Assembly: GCA_031422295.1 (NCBI GenBank)
Contig: JANOQM010000035.1
Coordinates: 48,819 to 112,818 of the forward strand
DNA from: JANOMH01 sp031422295
GTDB lineage: Bacteria; Pseudomonadota; Alphaproteobacteria; Rhodobacterales; Rhodobacteraceae
Direction: 5' to 3'
DNA: 64,000 bases
Shown one piece after another: positions 44,300 through 52,178 of this stretch. The position numbers and the translations under genes are program-made. Under the pieces are notes generated by a model. That model was not told the DNA's origin. It did no database searches and was given only the letters and a program-made list of their open reading frames with translations. The stretch's first letter is position 1; every line of letters begins with the position of its first letter.

Positions 44300-44755
44300 A
44301 TGGCCCGCCCGCCAAAACAGACCCTGACACAGGATGATCTGGTCCTTTTGGACCTGTTTCATGCCCGCAGTCAGGACCTGCGCGCAATGTCTGTCACCCT
44401 CGCCCGGCTGGGGGTGCGCTGGCGGCGGGCGCAGGGGGCGCGCACGGCGGCTTGGCTTAAACAGCTTGAAACCCACCCGTTCTACAAGGCCGGTCAGGTG
44501 CTGTTCGATCTGCTGGAATGGGAAGATTTCATGCTCGACGGCCCAGCCGAACTGGCCAACCCACAGGCCATCGCGGCCCTGCTCAACCGGTTTTCAGCAC
44601 AATTGGGAATCACGATCCCGGCCCTGCCCCTCCCCGCCGACCTGCCCGCGCTTGAGCCCGGCTTTTACCTATACCGCGATGTGGTTCTGGGCATTCTTTG
44701 GACAGCGCTCGCCGCGCAGGCCGGGTTTGCCGGGGTCCAAGCACCGTTGGGCTAA
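44300..44755 (+). CDS. Unknown 151-residue protein
   Basis: A small, mostly helical protein (LTQDDLVLLDLFHARSQDLRAMSV, AAWLKQLETHPFYKAGQVLFDLLEWEDFML) with no recognised domain and no signal. It starts 2 nt after the prenyl synthetase stop, so it is likely part of the same three-gene operon. It ends in a 4-nt convergent overlap with the recombinase. Confidence 0.6.
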   Translation: MARPPKQTLTQDDLVLLDLFHARSQDLRAMSVTLARLGVRWRRAQGARTAAWLKQLETHPFYKAGQVLFDLLEWEDFMLDGPAELANPQAIAALLNRFSAQLGITIPALPLPADLPALEPGFYLYRDVVLGILWTALAAQAGFAGVQAPLG

Positions 44756-45636
44756 ACCAGCCCGCGTGCCTTGGCCCGCTCCAGCAGCATCCGCACCGAT
44801 GAGGGCTGCCATTTGGCCCGCCCCCGCGGCGTCCGTTCGCGCATCGATTCCAGCCGGTCACAGATGGCCTGCAATGTCATATCAGGGGCGGCCCCTGCGA
44901 TTCCGGCGATAATCGCCAAAAGCCGGTCATTGCTATCGGCACGTTTGGCCCGGGCCAGCAGGCCCTGTTCCAACAAACCATCACGGACATAGCGTTTGAC
45001 CCCGCGTATCAGGCGTTCAACCGTCCAGTCCGGTCTGCCACGCGGCAATTCCCCGTTGATCACGCGCACCACGTCCTCCCATGGCATATCCGGGCGCAAA
45101 CGGCGGACCAGCGGCACCCATTCTTCGGCGCTGGCGTTCAACTGGTTGAAATAGGTTTCATCCCGCGCCGCCGCCACTTTGCGTAACGCCGCCGGATCGC
45201 GGGCGCGCAGACCGGGGTTGCCACCGATCCGGCCTTGGGCGCGGGCTGATTTCAGTCCCGCAACGGTGCGTTCCCGGATCAACGCCCGTTCCAACTCGGC
45301 CGCCGCACCCAAAACCTGCAAGGTGAACTTGCCCTGCGGGCTGGTGGTGTCGATCGGGTCGCGCAAGGACCGGAAATGCGCGCCCTTGGCCTCCAGCAGT
45401 TCGATCACCTCGAGCAGATGGCTCAGTGACCGCGCCAGCCGGTCAATGCGGACAACCAGCAGCACATCGCCCGGCCGGACCCGGTCCAGCACCCGCGCCA
45501 GCACAGGCCGGGACCGGCTGGCACCGGACGCCTGTTCTTCGTGAATGTCCCGGCACCCCGCCGCCCGCAGCTCTTCGGCCTGCGGCAACACGGTCTGATC
45601 TTCGGTCGAAACCCGGGCATAGCCGATCAACGCCAC
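44752..45636 (-). CDS. Serine recombinase / resolvase
   Basis: The 294-residue protein has a resolvase catalytic domain: IGYARVSTEDQ with the nucleophilic Ser (residue 10), VVRIDRLARSLSHL, and FTLQVLGAAAELERALIRERT. A C-terminal extension of about 140 residues after a short HTH-like region is longer than that of Tn3/gamma-delta resolvases (about 185 aa) and shorter than that of large serine integrases. It lies at the right edge of the accessory island and may have resolved or inserted it. Confidence 0.88.
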   Translation of the reverse strand: MALIGYARVSTEDQTVLPQAEELRAAGCRDIHEEQASGASRSRPVLARVLDRVRPGDVLLVVRIDRLARSLSHLLEVIELLEAKGAHFRSLRDPIDTTSPQGKFTLQVLGAAAELERALIRERTVAGLKSARAQGRIGGNPGLRARDPAALRKVAAARDETYFNQLNASAEEWVPLVRRLRPDMPWEDVVRVINGELPRGRPDWTVERLIRGVKRYVRDGLLEQGLLARAKRADSNDRLLAIIAGIAGAAPDMTLQAICDRLESMRERTPRGRAKWQPSSVRMLLERAKARGLV

Positions 45637-45938
45637 TCAAATCACCCTTTTGCGATTACCAACAATGCCAGTAAACGACCGATTAAAGCCGCATGCAACA
45701 CAAATCCTGCCGTTTTCGACGGATCAAAACCCCAATAAACCCGGGGCATGACCCGCCAATTGGCGCAGTATCGCCAGATTGCTATCAAGACATTGCTGCA
45801 AAAGCACCAAGGCGGTCGCATTCATCCCAAGTCAGGTGCGTTTTGCACAGTTAATGCGTCTTACAGGGCCGGAGCGCCTTGTTCCATATACCCTAAGCCT
45901 CGCCCGGATTCCAGCAAAACTGCCCCCTCCTGCCCCCA
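45637..45938. other. Intergenic upstream of the recombinase, no gene seen
   Basis: It presumably contains the recombinase promoter and possibly its crossover site. A segment reading GGGGTTTTGATCCGTCG on the minus strand with GAAAACGG after it (about 45711-45734) loosely resembles Tn3-type ends, but no matching second end was found. Confidence 0.35.
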
Positions 45939-47192
45939 TCAACGTCCATAAGGGTCGGGCAACGCGGGGATCAACTGCCCCACGCAGTCACCGAACCCGA
46001 TGATATAGCCGTCGCCCTGCGCTGTGCCGCGCAGGGTCAGGGTATCGTGATCCTCGATGGAACTGCGGCTGGTGCCATCGGCCAAAGCGATTGGTTCCTT
46101 GCCGCCCCAACTCAGTTCCAACAAACTGCCCCGGTTATGCTTTTCCGGGCCGGAAATGGTGCCGGACCCCAGCAGATCGCCGGTATTCATCGGGCAGCCG
46201 CTGGTGGTGTGATGCGCCAGTTGTTGCGCGGCAGAGTAATATAATGCCGATGTATTGGTCCGGCTGATGATCGTCTCCTCGCCGCCCGCAGGCCGCAGGC
46301 CAACCCGCAACCCGATGTCATAGGCCAGCGGTCCCGGTTCCACCAAATGCGGCAACAACGGCACCTCGCGGGCAGGGGTCATGACCCGAAAAGGCTCTAA
46401 TGCGGCCTTTGTCACGATCCATGGGCTGATCGTCGTCGCCGTCGCCTTGGCCTGAAACGGCCCCAGCGGCACATATTCCCAAGCTTGAATATCCCGCGCC
46501 GACCAATCGTTCAGCAGGACATAGCCGAATATCATCGCATCGGCCTCGGCCACTGTCACCGGCCCATCAGATGGCATGCCAACCACCGCCCCAATCTCCA
46601 GTTCAAGATCAAACCGGGCCGATGGGGCAAAGCGCGGGCACACATCATCTGGCCCCTTCAGTTGCCCCCACGGGCGGCGCACCGGCGTGCCCGACACCAC
46701 AATTGACGAGGCCCGCCCATTATAGCCGATCGGCATATGCAACCAATTTGGCGGCAAGGCATTATCCACGCCGCGAAACATCGTGCCAACATTGGTGGCA
46801 TGGTGTCGTCCGGCATAGAAATCGGTATATTCAGACACTAAAAACGGCAAATACAGGTCGGCATCATCTGCCACGACCAGATAGGGGGCCAGTCGTTTCT
46901 GCAGCTTGGCCCCCGCCGCCAACAACTCCAGCAACCGGGCACGCAACGCCGCCCAAACCCCCGGCCCCGCCGCCATCACTTCGTTCCAGAACGGCACATC
47001 CAGCAGCGGACCGCCGTCCAGTTCAATCAGCCCCGCCGCCTCCAACGCTGCGACATCCAGAATCATGTCACCAATCGCCACGCCACAGCGCGGCTCCTCC
47101 TCGCCCATCGAAAACACGCCGCAGGGCAGATTATTCAGCGGAAAATCCGCGGTCGGATTATTGGCCGACACGACCCAACTTTGCAAAAGCAC
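45939..47192 (-). CDS. fahA: Fumarylacetoacetase
   Basis: A 417-residue enzyme that cleaves fumarylacetoacetate to fumarate and acetoacetate, the last step of tyrosine/homogentisate breakdown. Landmarks are SEYTDFYAGRHHATNVGTMFRG with the metal Asp and catalytic His, DLELEIGAVVG with Glu ligands, and LLNDWSARDIQAWEY plus a TSGCPMNTGDLLGSGTISG C-terminal block. Start is GTG 47192, immediately after the hmgA stop. Maleylacetoacetate isomerase is not encoded in this window. Confidence 0.93.
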   Translation of the reverse strand: MLLQSWVVSANNPTADFPLNNLPCGVFSMGEEEPRCGVAIGDMILDVAALEAAGLIELDGGPLLDVPFWNEVMAAGPGVWAALRARLLELLAAGAKLQKRLAPYLVVADDADLYLPFLVSEYTDFYAGRHHATNVGTMFRGVDNALPPNWLHMPIGYNGRASSIVVSGTPVRRPWGQLKGPDDVCPRFAPSARFDLELEIGAVVGMPSDGPVTVAEADAMIFGYVLLNDWSARDIQAWEYVPLGPFQAKATATTISPWIVTKAALEPFRVMTPAREVPLLPHLVEPGPLAYDIGLRVGLRPAGGEETIISRTNTSALYYSAAQQLAHHTTSGCPMNTGDLLGSGTISGPEKHNRGSLLELSWGGKEPIALADGTSRSSIEDHDTLTLRGTAQGDGYIIGFGDCVGQLIPALPDPYGR

Positions 47193-48518
47193 CTATTTTA
47201 CCCCCGGCGTGCCGTCGAATTTCTTGTCCAGCGACGTCCAGCAATCGATGTAATCATCCTGCAACGGGGCCACTTTTGCGGCCCAGGCCGTCAGATGCTG
47301 CGGAAAGCGGGTCTCAAACATGAACGACATGGTGTCGCGCAGCTTTTCCGGCCCCAACTGGGCATTCGACGCGCCCTCGAACGCGGTCCGGTCCGGCCCA
47401 TGCGGCAACATGCAATTATGCAAAGACATGCCACCGGGCACGAAACCCTTTGGTTTTGCATCATAAATCCCATGAATATTGCCCATCAGTTCGGACATGA
47501 TATTCTTGTGAAACCATGGCGGGCGAAAGGTGTTTTCCGCCACTGCCCAGCGATCCCGGAACAGCACAAAGTCGATATTGGCAGTGCCTTCCTGGCCTGA
47601 AGGTGCCGTCAGCACGGTAAAGATCGACGGATCGGGGTGGTCAAACAGAATGGCACCAACGGGCGAAAATGTGCGCAGATCGTATTTATAGGCACAGTAA
47701 TTGCCGTGCCAGGCGACGATATCCAGCGGGCTATGGCCGATCCAGGTCTCATGAAACTGACCACACCATTTGATCACAACGCGACTGCGCACTTCGCGGT
47801 CCTCAAACGCCGCGACCGGGCATTTAAAATCGCGCGGGTTGGCCAGACAATTCGCGCCAATTGGCCCACGTGACGGCAGGTCAAACTTCTGCCCGTAATT
47901 CTCGCAGACAAACCCCCGCGCCGGCCCGTCCAACACCTCGACCCGGTAGACAAGGCCACGCGGCAGGATCGCCACCTCTTGCGGTTCCAGATCAATCACG
48001 CCCAGCTCAGTGCAAAACCGCAATCGCCCCTCTTGCGGGACGACCAGCAATTCACTGTCGGCGGAATAGAAATATTCGTCCTGCATGGATTGCGTGACCA
48101 GATAGATATGGGCGGCCATGCCAACCTGAATATTCACGTCGCCCGCTGTGGTCATTGTGCGCATGCCCGTGATCCATGTCAGCCCCTCATTGCCATGCGG
48201 CACCGGGTCCCAGCGGTATTGGCCCAGCGAAATCACATCCGGCAGGATATGCGGCGCGGTTTTCCACAGCGGCAGATCAATCTTGGCAAACCGTGTCGTA
48301 TGCTTGACCGACGGGCGAATGCGATAACACCAGGTCCGTTCATTCTGCCCGCGCGGGGCGGTAAAGGCGGTGCCTGAAAGTTGTTCCGCATATAGGCCGT
48401 AATTGCATTTTTGTGGGCTGTTCTGGCCTTGGGGCAAGGCACCGGGCAGGGCCTCAGTCTCAAAATCATTACCGAAACCGGGCATGTAGGCAGCCATCAG
48501 GGCTGGCGCAGTGATCAT
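47193..48518 (-). CDS. hmgA: Homogentisate 1,2-dioxygenase
   Basis: A 441-residue Fe(II) ring-cleaving enzyme converting homogentisate to maleylacetoacetate. Family segments are MPGFGNDFETEALPGALPQGQNSPQ at the N-terminus, NYGQKFDLPSRGPIGAN, and FRPPWFHKNIMSELMG with His/Glu iron ligands. ATG 48518 was chosen for its GGGAGG site and because the family N-terminus begins right after; an in-frame extension to 48557 lacks this. First gene of the hmgA-fahA operon. Confidence 0.94.
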   Translation of the reverse strand: MITAPALMAAYMPGFGNDFETEALPGALPQGQNSPQKCNYGLYAEQLSGTAFTAPRGQNERTWCYRIRPSVKHTTRFAKIDLPLWKTAPHILPDVISLGQYRWDPVPHGNEGLTWITGMRTMTTAGDVNIQVGMAAHIYLVTQSMQDEYFYSADSELLVVPQEGRLRFCTELGVIDLEPQEVAILPRGLVYRVEVLDGPARGFVCENYGQKFDLPSRGPIGANCLANPRDFKCPVAAFEDREVRSRVVIKWCGQFHETWIGHSPLDIVAWHGNYCAYKYDLRTFSPVGAILFDHPDPSIFTVLTAPSGQEGTANIDFVLFRDRWAVAENTFRPPWFHKNIMSELMGNIHGIYDAKPKGFVPGGMSLHNCMLPHGPDRTAFEGASNAQLGPEKLRDTMSFMFETRFPQHLTAWAAKVAPLQDDYIDCWTSLDKKFDGTPGVK

Positions 48519-48600
48519 TTCGGCCTCCCTCATGTGATGCCAGACACTTGGCTTCACACTACCACCCTTGGCCCGTCGCGCACAGACTGATGAAGCTGGT

Positions 48601-49065
48601 TTAACCCGCCCCCACCGGCAACGGCGCGTCCGGTTTCAACTGATCCATCACAATCTGGCTTTGCACCCGCGCCACGGCGGGATGTGCCAGCAAATCCTGA
48701 TGGATCAGGCGGTTCAGCGCGGCCAGATCGGCGCACCAGACGCGCAGCAGATAATCCGCCTCGCCGGTCATGGTCCAGACTGCCACCACTTCCGGCATCG
48801 CATGCACCAGCCGTGCAAATCCGGCGGCGGCCCCGGGGGAATGTTCACGGAACATCACCTGCACAAAGGCCTGCACGGTCAGGCCAATGACCTTTGGGTC
48901 CAGCCGGGCGACATAGGCCGCAATCAGCCCCTGCGCCTCCAGCCGCTGTTTGCGGCGGGCGGCCTGACTGGGGGACAGATTTAGCCTTGCGCCTAATGCC
49001 TCAGCCGTCAGGCTGGCATCCTGCTGTAATGCAATCAGCAATACCTGGTCGGCATGGTCGATCAT
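48601..49065 (-). CDS. Lrp/AsnC-family transcriptional regulator
   Basis: A 154-residue regulator with an N-terminal HTH (LTAEALGARLNLSPSQAARRKQRLEAQGLI) and a C-terminal RAM/AsnC effector domain (VQAFVQVMF ... VVAVWTMTGEADYLLRV). It lies between hmgA-fahA and the divergent hppD, 129 nt from hppD, so it probably senses tyrosine, phenylalanine or a pathway intermediate and controls both units. Confidence 0.9.
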   Translation of the reverse strand: MIDHADQVLLIALQQDASLTAEALGARLNLSPSQAARRKQRLEAQGLIAAYVARLDPKVIGLTVQAFVQVMFREHSPGAAAGFARLVHAMPEVVAVWTMTGEADYLLRVWCADLAALNRLIHQDLLAHPAVARVQSQIVMDQLKPDAPLPVGAG

Positions 49066-49194
49066 GCGTTACCCTCGCATATTTTGGCATACACCCGACA
49101 AAATCTCACACTTCTGGAACTATTCAAGCCCAAATTTGCGCACCCGGCGCACCTGAACTGGCCCATACTGGCGCAAAACCACAGGAGGCCGCCT

Positions 49195-50280
49195 ATGGGA
49201 CCGTTCCCACATGACACCCCGCGCGCCACGATCAGCGCCGAAAACCCAGCCGGGACCGATGGGTTTGAGTTCGTCGAATTTGCGCATCCGCAGCCCGATG
49301 ACCTGCGCGTCTTGTTTGCGCGCATGGGCTATACCCACACCGCCACTCATAAAACCAAGGCAATCGAGCTGTGGCAGCAGGGCGACATCACCTATATTCT
49401 GAATGACGACCCGGACAGCCACGCGCGGCGCTTTGTCGAAACCCACGGCCCCTGCGCGCCTGCAATGGGCTGGCGGGTGGTGGATGCCGCGCATACCCTG
49501 CGGCACGTGCTGGCGCATGGGGCGACCGAATACACCGCGGGCGGCAAGGCGCTGGACCTGCCTGCGATCATCGGCATCGGCGGGTCATTGATCTATTTCA
49601 CCGACGCTTACGACAATACCAACCCGTATCAGGCCGATTTTGACTGGATCAGCACGCCCAAACCGGCCGGGGTCGGGTTTCACTACCTCGACCATCTGAC
49701 GCATAATGTGCATCGGGGCAATATGGACCTGTGGTTCGGCTTTTACGAACGGCTGTTCAACTTTCGGCAAATCCGGTTCTTTGATATCGCTGGCAAATTC
49801 ACCGGCCTGTTCAGCCGGGCGCTGACCTCGGCCTGCAACCGGATCCGCATCCCGATCAACGAGGACCGGGGCGACACCGGGCAGATCGTCGAATATCTGC
49901 GGCGCTACAACGGCGAAGGGATTCAGCATATCGCGGTCGGCTGCCACGACATCTACGGCGCCACCGACGCCATCGCCGCGCGTGGGCTGAAATTCATGCC
50001 CAAACCACCGCAAAGCTATTATGACCTGTCCAAAACCCGCGTTGCCGGCCATGACGAACCGCTTGACCGAATGGCCGCCCATGGCATCCTGATCGACGGC
50101 GAAGGGGTGGTGAACGGGGCGGAAACCCGGATTTTGCTGCAGATATTCTCAAAAACCGTGATCGGCCCGATATTCTTCGAATTCATCCAGCGCAAAGGCG
50201 ACGATGGGTTCGGCGAGGGTAACTTTCAGGCACTGTTTGAATCGATCGAGGCCGACCAGATCGCCCGTGGCGTGTTATAG
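49195..50280 (+). CDS. hppD: 4-Hydroxyphenylpyruvate dioxygenase
   Basis: A 361-residue Fe(II) enzyme turning 4-hydroxyphenylpyruvate into homogentisate. The two-His-one-Glu facial triad is visible: His in HYLDHLTHNV, His in GIQHIAVGC and Glu in FFEFIQRKGDDGFGEGNF. ATG 49195 follows a perfect AGGAGG. A longer frame from 49054 overlaps the divergent regulator and is unlikely. It feeds HmgA and FahA on the opposite strand. Confidence 0.94.
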   Translation: MGPFPHDTPRATISAENPAGTDGFEFVEFAHPQPDDLRVLFARMGYTHTATHKTKAIELWQQGDITYILNDDPDSHARRFVETHGPCAPAMGWRVVDAAHTLRHVLAHGATEYTAGGKALDLPAIIGIGGSLIYFTDAYDNTNPYQADFDWISTPKPAGVGFHYLDHLTHNVHRGNMDLWFGFYERLFNFRQIRFFDIAGKFTGLFSRALTSACNRIRIPINEDRGDTGQIVEYLRRYNGEGIQHIAVGCHDIYGATDAIAARGLKFMPKPPQSYYDLSKTRVAGHDEPLDRMAAHGILIDGEGVVNGAETRILLQIFSKTVIGPIFFEFIQRKGDDGFGEGNFQALFESIEADQIARGVL

Positions 50281-50311
50281 ACGGTCAGCGGGCTGGTAAC
50301 TCACGCCCGCC

Positions 50312-51637
50312 TCAAACCCCGTCAAACACACCCGGTAACAATTCCTCCCAGAACCCGAAAATTGCCGTGGCGTTCAAGGCGCTGGCCCAGCCATATTGGC
50401 GAAAATCCTCGCGGTCCAGGTCAGTGGTCAGACGGGTTGCGAACAACCGCCGATCACTGTCACGCTGGGTCGGGTTGCGCTGCAAGGCTGCAGCCTCCAC
50501 AACCTTACGGCGTCGGGCACGGTCATCGCGCAGCGCCAGCCTTGCGTCCATCGCGGCCTCGTGTTGTGCCGTGACATCGCGCAACCGCTGAACCGCCGCC
50601 ACCGCTTCTGGCGCAGGCGCTGTTACTGCCGGTGCCGCTGGCTTATCGGGCACGCCGTCCAATACGGCCCGCAAATAGCCCACCGGGCTGCGCACATGCG
50701 CTTGGCCCGCGACATAATCCAGCTTGGCCGCCACCACTGCATCGCCATGTTCCTGAATCCATTGCCGCGCGAGCCGGTCCGACACGCCCTGCCCCAGCAG
50801 CCGCAAATATACCGGCCCGGACCGCACGGCATCACCATCATCAATGTCAAACATCGCCAATTGCTTGTTTTCACGGATCAGGAACCGAACCTCGGTCACC
50901 GCCCTGCCCCGCTTTTGAAACTCAGGCGTTACGGCAATGTTCGACGTGCGGTTCACTTCTTGTACGGCTGGCTTGATGATTTTGGCGTTCAGATGCTTGA
51001 AACTCTCGTAATAGACACTGTCATCGACACCCATCAGGCGGCGAAACGTGTCAATCGGCCACCAGCCGGTGCTGCCGGTGCGGACAAACCGGTAACAGTT
51101 CTCATACAACGCCAATCCATGCCCCGAGGTAAAGCGGCGCTGGATATTCAGATTGATCAGTGCAAACACTTTGGGGTCATGCAGCTTTTCGGCCAGTGCC
51201 GGGGAATAGGCATATTCGCAGACACCCCCCTTTAACTTGGCATAGGACAACAGCGACGACACGCCCCATTCCTGCTTGCCCTTGTCGTCCAGCATATCCC
51301 ATTCTGCGACAGTCTCGGCCAAGCCGCGCAGGGCCGCGCGCAATGTGTCGGTGTCGTTGGAATTATAGCCGATCATCAGGCATAGGGTGCGAGCGTCAAT
51401 CTGATGTTTGGGCTGGCTGATCAGCGTGTCATAGGCATTCAGCAGCAGCACATTCGACAGCTTCCGTTGTAGCAAAGTCAGCTTGCCCGATACGTGAATG
51501 GCGGCCACATTCTTTTTGACCGACCCGCGCCGCAACGGGCCGGTTAGTTTATCTGCCAGAATCCTGCTTCCCATGCCGATTTGCCCTGCTGCTGGCCGTG
51601 ATGCTCTATCAGGCACCTTGGCTTTAGTATCGGCCAT
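50312..51637 (-). CDS. RepB/Rep_3-type plasmid replication initiator
   Basis: A 441-residue initiator. Residues about 45-260 match the Rep_3 (winged-helix pair) core: LTLLQRKLSNVLLLNAYDTL, YNSNDTDTLRAALRGLAETVAEWDML, then SGHGLALYENCYRFVRTGSTGWWPIDTFRRLMGV and AVQEVNRTSNIAVTPEFQKRGRAV. A C-terminal extension has a helical, arginine-rich segment. ATG 51637 (MADTKAK) or upstream 51658 are both possible. It is divergent from parA; with the repeats upstream this is probably the origin of a large replicon. Confidence 0.85.
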   Translation of the reverse strand: MADTKAKVPDRASRPAAGQIGMGSRILADKLTGPLRRGSVKKNVAAIHVSGKLTLLQRKLSNVLLLNAYDTLISQPKHQIDARTLCLMIGYNSNDTDTLRAALRGLAETVAEWDMLDDKGKQEWGVSSLLSYAKLKGGVCEYAYSPALAEKLHDPKVFALINLNIQRRFTSGHGLALYENCYRFVRTGSTGWWPIDTFRRLMGVDDSVYYESFKHLNAKIIKPAVQEVNRTSNIAVTPEFQKRGRAVTEVRFLIRENKQLAMFDIDDGDAVRSGPVYLRLLGQGVSDRLARQWIQEHGDAVVAAKLDYVAGQAHVRSPVGYLRAVLDGVPDKPAAPAVTAPAPEAVAAVQRLRDVTAQHEAAMDARLALRDDRARRRKVVEAAALQRNPTQRDSDRRLFATRLTTDLDREDFRQYGWASALNATAIFGFWEELLPGVFDGV

Positions 51638-51828
51638 AAGGCACCCAATCACAAGCATTTCATAGGCACCTGTTTACAGGTTGCCCGCCGTCCCGCAAAC
51701 GGGTTCCCTTCGCCACCTGACCGGGCGCAGCGGACCGGGCAATCGCTATCCCGACTCACAGCTATTGCCCGTTATGCCCGAATACTTGTTTTTTCATCGA
51801 ATCAGACAGCACTTATTGCTGAAAATAC

Positions 51829-51916
51829 CCCCCGTGTTCAGGTTCCGCCGCTCCCGGATTCTGGTCCACACTCTCCCGTATCCGGGTGCCTTTGGTCCTG
51901 TATTTTGGCTCCGAAT
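51829..51916 (+). repeat. Four tandem imperfect 22-bp repeats, candidate iterons
   Basis: Units begin at 51829, 51851, 51873 and 51895. The first 17 positions share the pattern C-T-C-C-C-G-T-A-T-T-C-T-G-G-T-n-C; the last five vary. By eye, units agree at 11-14 of 22 positions between pairs. They lie between rep and parA, where Rep_3 iteron origins usually sit, followed by an AT-rich tract (about 51925-52010) that could be the melting region. Function is inferred. Confidence 0.55.
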
Positions 51917-51968
51917 ACAAGCTACGCTATTGATATTGAATGATTAAAAATTGCCTAAAGCTCTTAAA

Positions 51969-51982
51969 GATTCTTAAGAATC
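51969..51982. promoter_or_regulatory. 14-bp perfect palindrome in the AT-rich rep-par region
   Basis: GATTCTTAAGAATC is its own reverse complement and lies in the AT-rich stretch about 200 nt before parA. It may be an operator for partition or replication genes, or part of the origin. Confidence 0.45.
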
Positions 51983-52033
51983 CATAAACCTTTGTGGTGC
52001 ATTTTCCTCGTTTCAGGGGCAAATAAGCGGAGT

Positions 52034-52050
52034 GGTTTCGCGGCGAAACC
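52034..52050. promoter_or_regulatory. parS: parS-like palindrome, copy 1
   Basis: GGTTTCGC-G-GCGAAACC: 8-bp arms around one base, upstream of parA. The identical 17-mer recurs at 53620 and 54649. Three exact copies clustered on parAB strongly suggest ParB-binding centromere sites. This copy also lies where it could autoregulate parAB. Confidence 0.8.
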
Positions 52051-52178
52051 ATGCCTGTGACAGCACAGCCTGTCACGATCCGTTGTTCCCTCGTGCCCTC
52101 AGATGTGCGATAGTTCGGCTAACACAGGCCAAATCGCCGCACATCAATATTCAGAATGCGGGACCCATAAGGCGCGAC

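Noticed and set aside
45711..45734. Tn3-family terminal inverted repeat near the recombinase
   Set aside because: Only a loose resemblance, with no second end or transposase in the window.
51659..52178. Small protein-coding genes in the rep-par gap
   Set aside because: Short frames there show no coding character; the region is better explained by repeats, an AT-rich tract and a parS-like site.
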